Of a stretch of 64,000 nucleotides of DNA, positions 44,409-52,946 are shown in pieces. Numbering within the stretch: position 1 is the first letter of the stretch; every line of letters starts with the position of its first letter. The translations under genes were made by a program, and so were the position numbers. A model generated the notes under the pieces. The model searched no databases. It had not been told where the DNA came from and saw only the letters and a list, made by a program, of their open reading frames with translations. Source of the DNA: Pontibacter korlensis (lineage in GTDB: Bacteria; Bacteroidota; Bacteroidia; Cytophagales; Hymenobacteraceae); assembly GCF_000973725.1 (NCBI RefSeq), contig NZ_CP009621.1, positions 124,001 to 188,000 of the forward strand, in the 5' to 3' direction.

Positions 44409-45407
44409 TCAATTTAATAATGGTGAGTTCATACTCTCCAGAATATCATACACTTTTTTTACTTGCTGCGACTCTTCTTTAGCAAGAACCAAATGTGCAT
44501 CATCTGTTATCACTAAAATGCTGTCTTTTAAACCTACGAAGCTGGTAAATTTATCAGAACCAATTACCATATTGCCCATCTCATCCACCTTATGTCCTTG
44601 TTCTTTCAAATAATCATATACTGCTTCAAAGCTGCCCATATCGCTCCAATCAAAAGAGGCAGGTACAGCTTTTATTTTACTACTATGTTCCATTACCGCA
44701 TAGTCTATACTAATGGAAGGAATTGCCTTGGAAGCTTCAAAATCTAGCTGTCCGTTTCTATTTTGAAACCAGACTGCATGCGATTTTTCATAAACCTCAG
44801 GGGCATATTTCTCAAGTTCCTCTAGGAATACCTTTGCTTGAAAGCAGAACATCCCACTGTTCCATAGGAAGTTTCCTTGTTCTAAAAAAGCTTGCGCTGT
44901 TTTTTGATCAGGTTTTTCTCTAAATGAAATTACTTCTTCACCATCAGTTTCAATGTACCCATATCCAGTTTCTGGCCTGGTTGGACAGACTCCAAAAGTT
45001 ACTATATTTCCCTCCATAGCCAAAGCTATAGCTTTATTGACAGCCTTGCTATATGCCTCACCTTCAGCAATAATATGATCTGCAGGTGTAATTAGCAGAA
45101 TGTCATCCGGCAGTGTTGCGAAAGCTGCAAAGGCAATGGCAGGTGCTGTATTTCGTGGTGTAGCCTCTACAATATTTGTGTAGTTTTCTATATGCAGCTT
45201 TTTCAAACTGTCTGCAGAAAGGTGTTGATTTCCTCTATTCCCCACCACTATGAGGCTATCAGAGAGTGACCTGTTCCGTTTGACTGCAAGTTCAAAAAGA
45301 GAAAAATTAGAAAACAGGTTTAGATACTGTTTAGGGCAAGAAACTCTTGAGAGTGGCCATAACCGACTTCCTACCCCGCCTGTAAGAACAACGTGATGAA
45401 CTTTCAT
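44409..45407 (-). CDS. manC: Mannose-1-phosphate guanylyltransferase
   Basis: 332 residues: the nucleotidyltransferase signature 'VVLTGGVGSRLWPLSRVSCPKQYLNLF' (7-33), 'ITPADHIIAEGEAY', 'TFGVCPTRPETGYGYIETDGEEVISFREKPDQKTAQAFLEQGNFLWNSGMFCF', 'SIDYAVMEHSSKIKAVPASFDWSDMGSFEAVYDYL'. It makes GDP-mannose from mannose-1-P and GTP. The C-terminal phosphomannose isomerase domain of AlgA/ManC bifunctional enzymes is absent. Feeds gmd and fcl at the other end of the operon. Confidence 0.95.
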   Translation of the reverse strand: MKVHHVVLTGGVGSRLWPLSRVSCPKQYLNLFSNFSLFELAVKRNRSLSDSLIVVGNRGNQHLSADSLKKLHIENYTNIVEATPRNTAPAIAFAAFATLPDDILLITPADHIIAEGEAYSKAVNKAIALAMEGNIVTFGVCPTRPETGYGYIETDGEEVISFREKPDQKTAQAFLEQGNFLWNSGMFCFQAKVFLEELEKYAPEVYEKSHAVWFQNRNGQLDFEASKAIPSISIDYAVMEHSSKIKAVPASFDWSDMGSFEAVYDYLKEQGHKVDEMGNMVIGSDKFTSFVGLKDSILVITDDAHLVLAKEESQQVKKVYDILESMNSPLLN

Positions 45408-45469
45408 AGTTTATAATATTCTTCTAAACACAAATGTCTCTAACTAAACGAATAAAATTGTAGCACATA

Positions 45470-46843
45470 TTATAGACTTCTCTCTACTTTTATTTTACCG
45501 TAATGTAATGCCGGCACCTGCTGTTTGACGCCGATGCCGTAGTAGGCGAATCCCTTCTCGCGGAGCTCCGTGCCGTCGTAGATGTTTCTCCCGTCGAAGA
45601 CGACCCTGTCGCGCATCAGCCTGGCCACCACGTTGAAATTGGGCGAGCGGAACTCGGGCCACTCTGTGACCAGCAAGAGCGCGTCGGCGTCGATGAGCGC
45701 CTCGTACTCGTCCTTGCCGTACTCGATCGCCTCGCCCAGCGCGTGCCTAGCCTCCTCCATGGCCACCGGGTCGTAGGCCTTCACCCGGGCCCCCTGCTCC
45801 AGGAGCTTGCGGATGATCACCAGCGAGGGCGCCTCGCGCATGTCGTCGGTCTTGGGCTTGAACGAGAGGCCCCACACGGCAAACGTCTTGCCCGACAAAT
45901 CGCCGGAGAAGTGGGCGTGGATCTTGTTGTAGAGCACCGACTTCTGGCGCTCGTTCACCTCCTCCACTGACTGCAGCACGCGCATCTGGTAGCCGTTCTC
46001 CGAGGCCGTGCGGATCAGCGCCTTCACGTCCTTGGGAAAGCACGAGCCCCCGTAGCCGATGCCCGGGTAGATGAACTTGTTGCCGATCCTGGCGTCCGAG
46101 CCGATGCCCTTGCGGACCATGTTCACGTCGGCGCCCATGATCTCGCACAGGTTGGCGATGTCGTTCATGAAACTGATCTTGGTGGCCAGCATGGCGTTGG
46201 CCGCGTACTTGGTCATCTCGGCTGAGGGGATGTCCATGAAGATCAAGGGGTGGCCGTTCATCAGAAAGGGCTTGTAGAGCTTCTTCATCACCTTCTCGGC
46301 ACGCTCCGAGGCCACGCCCACCACGATGCGGTCGGGCTTCAAAAAGTCCTCGATGGCGGCGCCTTCTTTGAGAAACTCCGGGTTGGAGGCCACGTCGAAG
46401 GGGATGTCCACCCCGCGGGCCTCCAGCTCCTCCTCGATGGCCTGCCTTACCTTCTGGGCCGTGCCCACCGGCACGGTGCTCTTGGTCACCACCACCAGGT
46501 ACTCGGACATGTGGCGGCCGATCTGGCGGGCCACCGCCAGGACGTACTTCAGGTCGGCCGAGCCGTCCTCGCCCGGGGGCGTGCCCACGGCGATGAAGGC
46601 CGCCTCGCAGCCGCAGCCACGGATCACCGAGGCAAGGTCGGTGGAGAAGGAGAGGCGCTCCTTCTGCGCGTTCCTGGTCACCATCTCCTCCAGACCCGGC
46701 TCGTAGATGGGCAGCACGCCCTGCTTGAGGTTCTCTATCTTCTTCTCGTCGATGTCGATGCACGTCACGTCGATGCCAACCTCGGCAAAGCACGTGCCCG
46801 TCACCAAACCGACGTAGCCCGTGCCAACTACTGCTATTCTCAT
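45470..46843 (-). CDS. ugd: UDP-glucose 6-dehydrogenase
   Basis: 457 residues. It oxidises UDP-glucose to UDP-glucuronate using two NAD+. Motifs: '[20 protein letters not shown]' (5-24), '[19 protein letters not shown]', '[23 protein letters not shown]', catalytic Cys268 in '[12 protein letters not shown]', '[16 protein letters not shown]'. The gene is strikingly GC-rich, with G/C at almost all third codon positions, against the AT-rich genes on one side and average genes on the other. This produces a long antisense-frame artefact and suggests separate acquisition or strong expression-related codon use. It starts 28 bp after wzc. Confidence 0.97.
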   Translation of the reverse strand: MRIAVVGTGYVGLVTGTCFAEVGIDVTCIDIDEKKIENLKQGVLPIYEPGLEEMVTRNAQKERLSFSTDLASVIRGCGCEAAFIAVGTPPGEDGSADLKYVLAVARQIGRHMSEYLVVVTKSTVPVGTAQKVRQAIEEELEARGVDIPFDVASNPEFLKEGAAIEDFLKPDRIVVGVASERAEKVMKKLYKPFLMNGHPLIFMDIPSAEMTKYAANAMLATKISFMNDIANLCEIMGADVNMVRKGIGSDARIGNKFIYPGIGYGGSCFPKDVKALIRTASENGYQMRVLQSVEEVNERQKSVLYNKIHAHFSGDLSGKTFAVWGLSFKPKTDDMREAPSLVIIRKLLEQGARVKAYDPVAMEEARHALGEAIEYGKDEYEALIDADALLLVTEWPEFRSPNFNVVARLMRDRVVFDGRNIYDGTELREKGFAYYGIGVKQQVPALHYGKIKVERSL

Positions 46844-46871
46844 TATCTAGTTTGTTTTCAGGTTACTTCAC

Positions 46872-49229
46872 TTAAGCTCCCATACCTGCCTTCAGCTTCT
46901 TCTTCCACCCCTTCTTGCTGCTTTCGCCATAGCCATACCCATAAGCATACCCGTAGCCGTAGCCATTCTCCTTCTTGGCATCGTTCAACACGATCATGAG
47001 ATGGTTCAATTTTTTATTCTTGTAAATGTCATCTACAATGTCAATCTGTGATTTATGTGTGTAACCGTACCTAATTATAAAGACACTAGAATCTATTAAT
47101 GGAGCCAAGGTAAAGGCATCTGCTACCTGCCCTACCGGAGGTGTATCTATCAGCACATGGTCGAATTGCTCTTTTAGCTCTTCCAGTAAGTGTGTTACCT
47201 TAGAGCTTAGCATTAGCTCTGCAGGGTTAGGCGGAATAGGTCCGGAGCCAATGGCATACAGCCCAGGCACCGATGGAGATGGGGTTAGGATGTCCTGTAC
47301 AGCTAGCTTCTCAGAGATCAGGTAGTTTGTGATACCTACTTCGTTTGATAAACCCATGTCTTGCATCAAGCGCGGCTTGCGTAGGTCGAAATTCACCAGC
47401 ACCACACGCTTGCCTGTCAGTGCCAGGCTGGCCCCCATATTGATGCTAAAGAAAGTCTTGCCCTCCCCGGTCATACTGGAGGTAACCAGGATCACCTTGT
47501 TTTCATTACCTACAGTAGAGAATTGAAGATTAGTGCGAGCTAAACGGAAAAGCTCCGTCACAGCGCTTCGGCTATTCTCTGTCACCACCAACTTATCAGG
47601 GTATTCGCTATGTGAGATCTCACCTAATACAGGCGTAGCCGTTCCTTTCTTCACATCCTGCAGTGTCTGCACTTTATCGTTAAGCAAGTCTCTGAGGTAA
47701 ATGCAGGCAAAAGGAATTCCCAGCCCCAGTATAATAGCAAGCAAGTACACAAGCTGCTTTTTAGGCTTTACGGGCAGGTCTCCGGCCATGGCCGAATCGA
47801 TAACACGAGAGTTAGAAACCGTAGCGGCCAAGGAGAGCGCAGATTCTTCCCGCTTTTGTAGGAGGTATAAGTACAAGCCTTCTTTAATACCCTGTTGCCT
47901 GTTTATCTCTAGCAGCTCGCGTTCAATGGAAGGCACCTGCTGTATCCGGGACTCAAACTGGGCCGAACTTGCTTGTAGGTTGTTACGGGTAATAACTAAC
48001 CCATTCTTAATGTTGCGCAGGTTCTCTAGAATGTTTGTTTTCAAGTTCGCCAGCTGGTCCGTCATATTCTGCACCAGTGGGTTATTAGCTTGCGTGGTGC
48101 GCAGCATGCGCTGGCGGTCCAGCTGCAGCTCATTAAACTTGTTAATCAGGCCCAGCAGGGTCGGGTCCTGTATATTCAGCGTGCTAGGCACCACCTCAAA
48201 ATCTCCTTCCTGATGCTTGCTCAGGTAGGTTTCTATGGAATTTAGTACATCCAACTGTATCTCAAATTCTGCGAGCTGCTTGTTATACTCGCTTGCCCGC
48301 TGCAGGTAGAGCTGTGCTTCAGAGCTTACGTCTGTCAGTTCATTCTCGCGCTTGTACTGCTCAACATTCTTCTCTACATCCGTCAGTTCCGTAGTAAGAA
48401 ATTTCAGGCGCTCGTCGATAAATTCAATCGTGCTGGCTGCCACCAAGTTCTTATCCTCGACCGCCTCCTTGTTATACACCTCCACCAGCTTATTGATAAT
48501 GTCCTTCCCTTTCTCTGGTACAGGGTCCACTAAGCTGATGGTGAGCACGCTCGCTTCTTTGTTAACAGGCGCAACAGTCAATTCTTTGTTATAATAATCC
48601 GCCAGTTTGCGAATATCATGAAACTTAATAATGAGATTCGCTTTATTTCTTGTACTAACACCGGAGGCTGCCACAACAGTAAAAGTGCCATAGGCATGCT
48701 TTATTTCCTGCCCAAACTTGTACGCAGAGCGCTCCTGGCTTTCTTCCCCTTCCAGCTCAAAGCTGTTGTTGTCTTTAATATAAAGCGTTAAGGTTTTATC
48801 AAACGCGGCAGAATCAAGCGTACTTACTATAACTTTTACAGGCAAGGAGCGCCCGTACACTTCGGACGTTTTGATGTTTCCCTCGACATAGTAGCTTGTA
48901 TACAGCGACAGCTCCGTGAGCACCCGCTGCATAAGGCTTTTGGATTTTAGCACCTGGATCTCATTATCAATATTCTTGGAGGCTTTAAAAAGCTCTAAGT
49001 CACTGAACACGGCATTACCAGACAGGTCAGGTCCCTTCTTATCATCTTTGATGAGAAGAGTACTACTGATGTTATAGGCAGGCGTGGCATAGCGCAGGTA
49101 CAGGAAGGCCAGACCAAGGCATATTACAACACCAATCACAAACAGGTACCAATAGCGCAGGTACTTTTGCAAAATGTTTTTAATGTCTATTTCCTCAGAT
49201 TCAAACTGGAAGACCTCTTTCTCAGACAT
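46872..49229 (-). CDS. wzc: Wzc-like polysaccharide co-polymerase and tyrosine autokinase
   Basis: 785 residues: N-terminal membrane helix ('WYLFVIGVVICLGLAFLYL', ~27-45), Wzz-type periplasmic domain with coiled coil (~255-470), second helix ('LVYLLAIILGLGIPFACIYL', ~493-512) and cytoplasmic BY-kinase. The kinase has Walker A 'TSSMTGEGKT' (583-592), Walker A' 'VLVNFDLRKPR' (610-620, Asn-Phe in place of the usual Asp-Ala) and Walker B 'VLIDTPPVG'. The C-terminus carries six tyrosines alternating with Gly/Ala (757-767), the autophosphorylation cluster, then a Lys-rich tail. It controls chain length and export with the Wza-like protein 19 bp upstream. Confidence 0.95.
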   Translation of the reverse strand: MSEKEVFQFESEEIDIKNILQKYLRYWYLFVIGVVICLGLAFLYLRYATPAYNISSTLLIKDDKKGPDLSGNAVFSDLELFKASKNIDNEIQVLKSKSLMQRVLTELSLYTSYYVEGNIKTSEVYGRSLPVKVIVSTLDSAAFDKTLTLYIKDNNSFELEGEESQERSAYKFGQEIKHAYGTFTVVAASGVSTRNKANLIIKFHDIRKLADYYNKELTVAPVNKEASVLTISLVDPVPEKGKDIINKLVEVYNKEAVEDKNLVAASTIEFIDERLKFLTTELTDVEKNVEQYKRENELTDVSSEAQLYLQRASEYNKQLAEFEIQLDVLNSIETYLSKHQEGDFEVVPSTLNIQDPTLLGLINKFNELQLDRQRMLRTTQANNPLVQNMTDQLANLKTNILENLRNIKNGLVITRNNLQASSAQFESRIQQVPSIERELLEINRQQGIKEGLYLYLLQKREESALSLAATVSNSRVIDSAMAGDLPVKPKKQLVYLLAIILGLGIPFACIYLRDLLNDKVQTLQDVKKGTATPVLGEISHSEYPDKLVVTENSRSAVTELFRLARTNLQFSTVGNENKVILVTSSMTGEGKTFFSINMGASLALTGKRVVLVNFDLRKPRLMQDMGLSNEVGITNYLISEKLAVQDILTPSPSVPGLYAIGSGPIPPNPAELMLSSKVTHLLEELKEQFDHVLIDTPPVGQVADAFTLAPLIDSSVFIIRYGYTHKSQIDIVDDIYKNKKLNHLMIVLNDAKKENGYGYGYAYGYGYGESSKKGWKKKLKAGMGA

Positions 49230-49248
49230 ACTTGTATTATAATAATGC

Positions 49249-50034
49249 TTAGAATAACCTAGATGCCACTACAATGGCAAGTGAAGTAACTGCGGTGATG
49301 ATAGAAAGCGTTCGTGTGTTCGTGCTGGCCTGCACCTGCTTCATCTTATCAGGTTCTACATACACCACATCGTTCTGTTGTAGGTAGAAGTAAGGAGATT
49401 TCAACACTTCTTTGTTATTGAGGTTTACACGCGTCATGCTTCGCACGCCATTCTCCTCCCGAATGATTAGCACGTTCTCCCTCCTTCCAAAAGCGGTCAT
49501 GTCGCCGGCCATACCCAATGCCTCCAGGATATTAATTCTTTCAGATGGAATAGTAAAGGTAGAAGGACGGTTTACCTCTCCGATAACGGTTACTCTGTAA
49601 TTAAGGAAGCGGATGGTTACGATGGGATCTTTGAGGTACTCATCTAGTGCTTTAGCAAGCTTAGCCTTTGCCTCGTCTTTTGTTAAGCCACCTAACTCGA
49701 CTTTACCTAGCACTGGATACTCAATATATCCATTCTGATCTACTAAATACCCTTCACTGTGAATATTGGCACCTCTGCTCCCTACACCAAAATCAGTAAC
49801 AATACCTGCCGGAGGTATTATGCCTCTATTAAATACTGCATTTGCTTCTGGGTTAAGGCTTGTTACGGATACACTCAGCAGATCATCAGGTTGAATTTTG
49901 GACTCCGTGGTGTTAGCAACTTCTTCCTTATATACTGCCTGTTCCTGCAGATCGCTAAAATAAGCTAAATTTCGGGTAGGTCCACAAGAGGCAATAAGGC
50001 TTAGGAGGAGCAGGTAGATTAAGTTGGATTTCAT
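49249..50034 (-). CDS. wza: Wza-like outer-membrane polysaccharide export lipoprotein
   Basis: 261 residues with a lipobox (KSNLIYLLLLSLIASC, Cys17). A Poly_export domain follows ('IQPDDLLSVSVTSLNPEANAVFNRG', 'YLVDQNGYIEYPVLGKVELGGLTKDEAKAKLAKALDEYLKDPIVTIRFLNYRVTVIGEVNRPSTFTIPSERINILEALGMAGDMTAFGRRENVLIIREENG') with one SLBB repeat. A C-terminal hydrophobic helix ('LSIITAVTSLAIVVASRLF') anchors it or forms the outer-membrane pore. First gene of the operon; its promoter is described separately. Confidence 0.95.
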   Translation of the reverse strand: MKSNLIYLLLLSLIASCGPTRNLAYFSDLQEQAVYKEEVANTTESKIQPDDLLSVSVTSLNPEANAVFNRGIIPPAGIVTDFGVGSRGANIHSEGYLVDQNGYIEYPVLGKVELGGLTKDEAKAKLAKALDEYLKDPIVTIRFLNYRVTVIGEVNRPSTFTIPSERINILEALGMAGDMTAFGRRENVLIIREENGVRSMTRVNLNNKEVLKSPYFYLQQNDVVYVEPDKMKQVQASTNTRTLSIITAVTSLAIVVASRLF

Positions 50035-50089
50035 TCGAGGGTATTACTTACAAATTACTTGTCAGAGACCACAATTTGAAACTTTTATT

Positions 50090-50120
50090 CAAAGTTACCG
50101 TAGCCCATACATTTTGCAAA
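50090..50120 (-). promoter_or_regulatory. Promoter of the wza-gmd polysaccharide operon
   Basis: On the minus strand TTTG (50117-50120) is followed after exactly 19 bp by TAACTTTG (50090-50097), a full match to the Bacteroidetes consensus TTTG-N19-TAnnTTTG. Transcription would start near 50083, about 50 nt before the wza ATG. A second TAnnTTTG (TACATTTG, 50117-50124) overlaps the -33 box and may be an alternative promoter. Confidence 0.65.
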
Positions 50121-50577
50121 TGTAAGCCTTTCACCTATTATACCATCAATAAAATTAAAAATTATTTAAATTTGTCTATATATGGCCAGAATCTTAACTT
50201 ATAAAAAGGAAGCGCCAGTCCCCTTAGCTAACATTTAGCTATCCATTGCTACTATTTACTGTTGAGCTATGATTATCTCATTTTATATCTCTGTTACGTT
50301 AAAAACAAATTTATTTGATTTCTACGTATTGTTATAAAGCATGCTCAGGATTGACCCCACATTGTCTTCATACCTGCACCGGCTGGTTTTTAGGCGACAA
50401 CATTCTTTCATCCTCCACAGGCGGCTATTTGACTCTTGCAAGCCTTACATCAACACCAGTACTAAGCTAGCTTCATGAGACCACATTATCCTGTACTTTA
50501 GGAGTAGTAGGAATAACTCCTGTTTGTCTCTGCTTTTATTTGGCTTCATTATGAGAAATAACTATTATACTTGACTC
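50121..50577. other. Divergent intergenic region
   Basis: No gene seen. It lies between the leftward wza operon and the rightward flavin-reductase gene and must carry the latter's promoter, which I could not fix. Confidence 0.4.
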
Positions 50578-51483
50578 ATGCAAATGAAAACCGTAGACCC
50601 GCAGCACACCAAGACCTCCGATGTTCATGCGCTATTGTTAGGTGCCATTGCACCCCGACCTATTGCCTTTGCCAGCACAACTGACCTGGAGGGAAATGTA
50701 AACCTTAGCCCTTTTAGTTTTTTTAATGTTTTCAGTGCCAAGCCACCTATTGTTGTTTTCTCCCCTGCCCGTCGCGTGCGTGACAACACTACCAAGCATA
50801 CATTAGAGAATGTACTGGAGACACGGGAGGTAGTGATAAACATCTCAAACTATGCACTGGTTGAGCAAATGTCACTGGCTAGCACTGAGTATGACCGTGG
50901 TGTAAATGAGTTTTTAAAGGCAGGGCTGACTCCTGAACCATCGGTTAGGGTAAAGCCTCCACGCGTAAAAGAGGCTCCAGTTGCCTTTGAATGCAGGGTT
51001 AGCGAGGTGGTTAGTTTGGGCCCTGAAGGAGGAGCAGGCAATCTTGTTATTTGCGAAGTACTGCTAGCTCATATCAATGAGGAGGTCTTGGATGGGGATG
51101 GTAAAATAGATCCTTATAAATTAGATGCCGTGGCACGTATGGGCGGAGATTACTACATTCGTGCCAACGGGAATTGTGTTTTTGAATTACCCAAACCTGT
51201 TCATAACAAAGGCATTGGCATTGATGGTCTTCCTGGCTTCATTCGGAGCAGTTCCTTACTAACAGGCAATAATCTTGCGCGGCTAGGGAACATAGAGACT
51301 GTACCATCTGGTGTAAATGCTGAGCTTGTTAAGTCTGATCCCTTGGTTAAGTATGTATATAACAGGTACAAAGAAGATGCGGCCAAACTCAAACAGGAAT
51401 TGCAGCTTTTAGGAAAGAAGCTATTAGAAGATAAACAAGTGAAAAAGGCTTGGGAGGTACTACTTCTTAGCGAAAAGGTATAA
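50578..51483 (+). CDS. Flavin reductase-like (FMN-binding split barrel) protein
   Basis: 301 residues. The N-terminal ~200 are the flavin_reduct domain: 'ALLLGAIAPRPIAFASTTDLEGNVNLSPFSFFNVFSAKPPIVVFSPARRVRDNTTKHTLENVLETREVVINIS', 'STEYDRGVNEFLKAGLTPEPSVRVKPPRVKEAPVAFECRVSEVVSLG', 'RMGGDYYIRANG'. This is the DIM6/NTAB flavoprotein group, which binds FMN; the physiological substrate is unknown. The C-terminal ~90 residues form a charged helical extension ('YNRYKEDAAKLKQELQLLGKKLLEDKQ') usual for Bacteroidota members. Single gene, unrelated to its polysaccharide neighbours. Confidence 0.9.
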   Translation: MQMKTVDPQHTKTSDVHALLLGAIAPRPIAFASTTDLEGNVNLSPFSFFNVFSAKPPIVVFSPARRVRDNTTKHTLENVLETREVVINISNYALVEQMSLASTEYDRGVNEFLKAGLTPEPSVRVKPPRVKEAPVAFECRVSEVVSLGPEGGAGNLVICEVLLAHINEEVLDGDGKIDPYKLDAVARMGGDYYIRANGNCVFELPKPVHNKGIGIDGLPGFIRSSSLLTGNNLARLGNIETVPSGVNAELVKSDPLVKYVYNRYKEDAAKLKQELQLLGKKLLEDKQVKKAWEVLLLSEKV

Positions 51484-51726
51484 GATTAATTGCATTCTGA
51501 TTTTTGCCAAACTAAACTCCTCAAGAGCTACTATAATAACTAAACATTACTTTCTGGAAAGCAACTACTTGCTCCACTTGCTTTCCCTCTTTTTGTTTGG
51601 TGAGTTCCTTTTTCATTTCCCACTTTGGAGCTTGCCCAAGCGTAGCTCATAGGTGGAGGACCAATGAATTTGATCTTAACGAAGCATATCCTTTTCCATA
51701 AGTTGAAGGTCTCTTGATAACCTAAA

Positions 51727-51777
51727 AGAATCCCTCCTTTATATTTGCCGTTTATGGTGCAAAGGAGGGACTTTTTT
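51727..51777. terminator. Terminator between convergent genes
   Basis: CCCTCCTTT near 51735 and AAAGGAGGG near 51759 form a 9-bp stem, the right arm followed by a T-rich tract (ACTTTTTT). It lies between the flavin-reductase gene and the convergent beta-barrel gene. Confidence 0.7.
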
Positions 51778-51800
51778 AGGTTTGATTGATAAAGTTAATT

Positions 51801-52565
51801 TTACATCTTCTTGCTTGGTGTATACAATACCTTAAATGAGAAATTTGCAAAGTGGTCGTTTCTACCTAAAACCCCCTTGTCTTCCTTCATGTTATCCAGG
51901 TAATCTGTTGTAATAAAGTTTAGATTAAATTCAGGCACAAAGCTTATGCGTTTGGTGTAATATATTTTGAACCCACCACCTACAGGCACCACAGCAGCTG
52001 TCGCAGGATATTTAGTTTGTGACTCAAACTCTTCGTAAGCTATATCTCCTCTGCCTTCCTTAAATGAAGATGCCTTGTAGTGCATAATACCTATACCAGC
52101 TTTTACATAAGGTACTATCAGCCTTCTGCGCTTAGACCTGTAGATACCAGTGCCTGCATAGTTGCTGAGAAGGTTTATTACTACAGAGCCCGAAGCACTA
52201 ATCCCTTCTGAACGGAAAGAAAATGTATTCAAATCCGCGTCTCCCTCATATCCCCTAAATCGGGCATATTCCAAGTTACCCAATATTCCAATATATGGGG
52301 TAACATTATATAAGGTGCCTACATTTACAGTAGGACCAAAACCATTCTTTTTTATTGGCTCTGTACTAAAGCTCATCCCTGATGGATTATCACTGTTCAT
52401 GATAGATAAGCCTGTACCTACAAAGAATGATAACTTAGGTTCGTGACGAAAGCTAAAGTTCGTACTGTGACGAAACTTTGGATTGTGTTTTCTTTGCGCC
52501 TGCACATGTGCGGCAGAACTAAAAAATATTAGAAGTAGTAAAATTAAAGTAGACTTTTGTTTCAT
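51801..52565 (-). CDS. Outer-membrane beta-barrel protein (PorT/OmpW-like)
   Basis: 254 residues with a signal peptide (KQKSTLILLLLIFFSSAAHVQAQ). Typical barrel strands: 'LSFFVGTGLSIMNSDNPSGMSFS', 'FGPTVNVGTLYNVTPYIGILGNLEYARFRGYE', 'RLIVPYVKAGIGIMHYKASSF', 'AAVVPVGGGFKIYYTKRISFVPEFNLNFITTDYLDNM', 'ANFSFKVLYTP'. This is the outer_membrane_beta-barrel family (PF13505/PF13568-like) of Bacteroidota. Function not known; no operon partner. Confidence 0.8.
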   Translation of the reverse strand: MKQKSTLILLLLIFFSSAAHVQAQRKHNPKFRHSTNFSFRHEPKLSFFVGTGLSIMNSDNPSGMSFSTEPIKKNGFGPTVNVGTLYNVTPYIGILGNLEYARFRGYEGDADLNTFSFRSEGISASGSVVINLLSNYAGTGIYRSKRRRLIVPYVKAGIGIMHYKASSFKEGRGDIAYEEFESQTKYPATAAVVPVGGGFKIYYTKRISFVPEFNLNFITTDYLDNMKEDKGVLGRNDHFANFSFKVLYTPSKKM

Positions 52566-52875
52566 GACGCACTAAGGTAAATGTTAGCATTGATATTAGA
52601 CACAATTATACATATAACAATTGTAATATTTAAATTATTTTTAAAAAGCAGTGCAATTTTCCTGCTAAGATGAAGCAGCATATGTTTGTGGATGTGAGGT
52701 ATATTTGATAAGATGACTAATCTAAAACTATAGTTTGAAGTATTACTTTTAAGTTTTAATGATACTTTACTTAATAGATATTTACGGCATTATTTACCTG
52801 CATTTACTGTTGCCTAATTTTCGATTTAAAAAGCATGCTTGTTTCTCATGGATTCACAAAAGCTGCCAATTCATA
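52566..52875. other. AT-rich intergenic region
   Basis: No gene seen in these ~310 bases. It separates two leftward genes and holds the promoter of the beta-barrel gene. Confidence 0.4.
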
Positions 52876-52940
52876 ACAGTGTAGATATAAACAAGAAAGC
52901 CCGCTTTTTAAGCGGGCTTTCTTGTTTATATCTACACTGT
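52876..52940. terminator. Exceptionally long perfect hairpin (31-bp stem, 3-nt loop)
   Basis: Bases 52876-52906 are exactly complementary to 52910-52940 with loop TTT. The inner part (AAGCCCGCTT-TTT-AAGCGGGCTT) is a normal GC-rich terminator; the outer 20 bp (starting ACAGTGTAGATATAAAC) extend the symmetry far beyond need. It ends 6 bp after the stop codon of the PglF-like gene. Confidence 0.95.
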
Positions 52941-52946
52941 AGGGAC

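Noticed and set aside
45747..46793. 348-codon minus-strand frame
   Set aside because: It is a second frame of ugd, rich in Gly, Arg and His, kept open only by the high GC content.
46250..46999. 249-codon plus-strand frame
   Set aside because: Antisense shadow of ugd and the wzc end, with no protein-like features.
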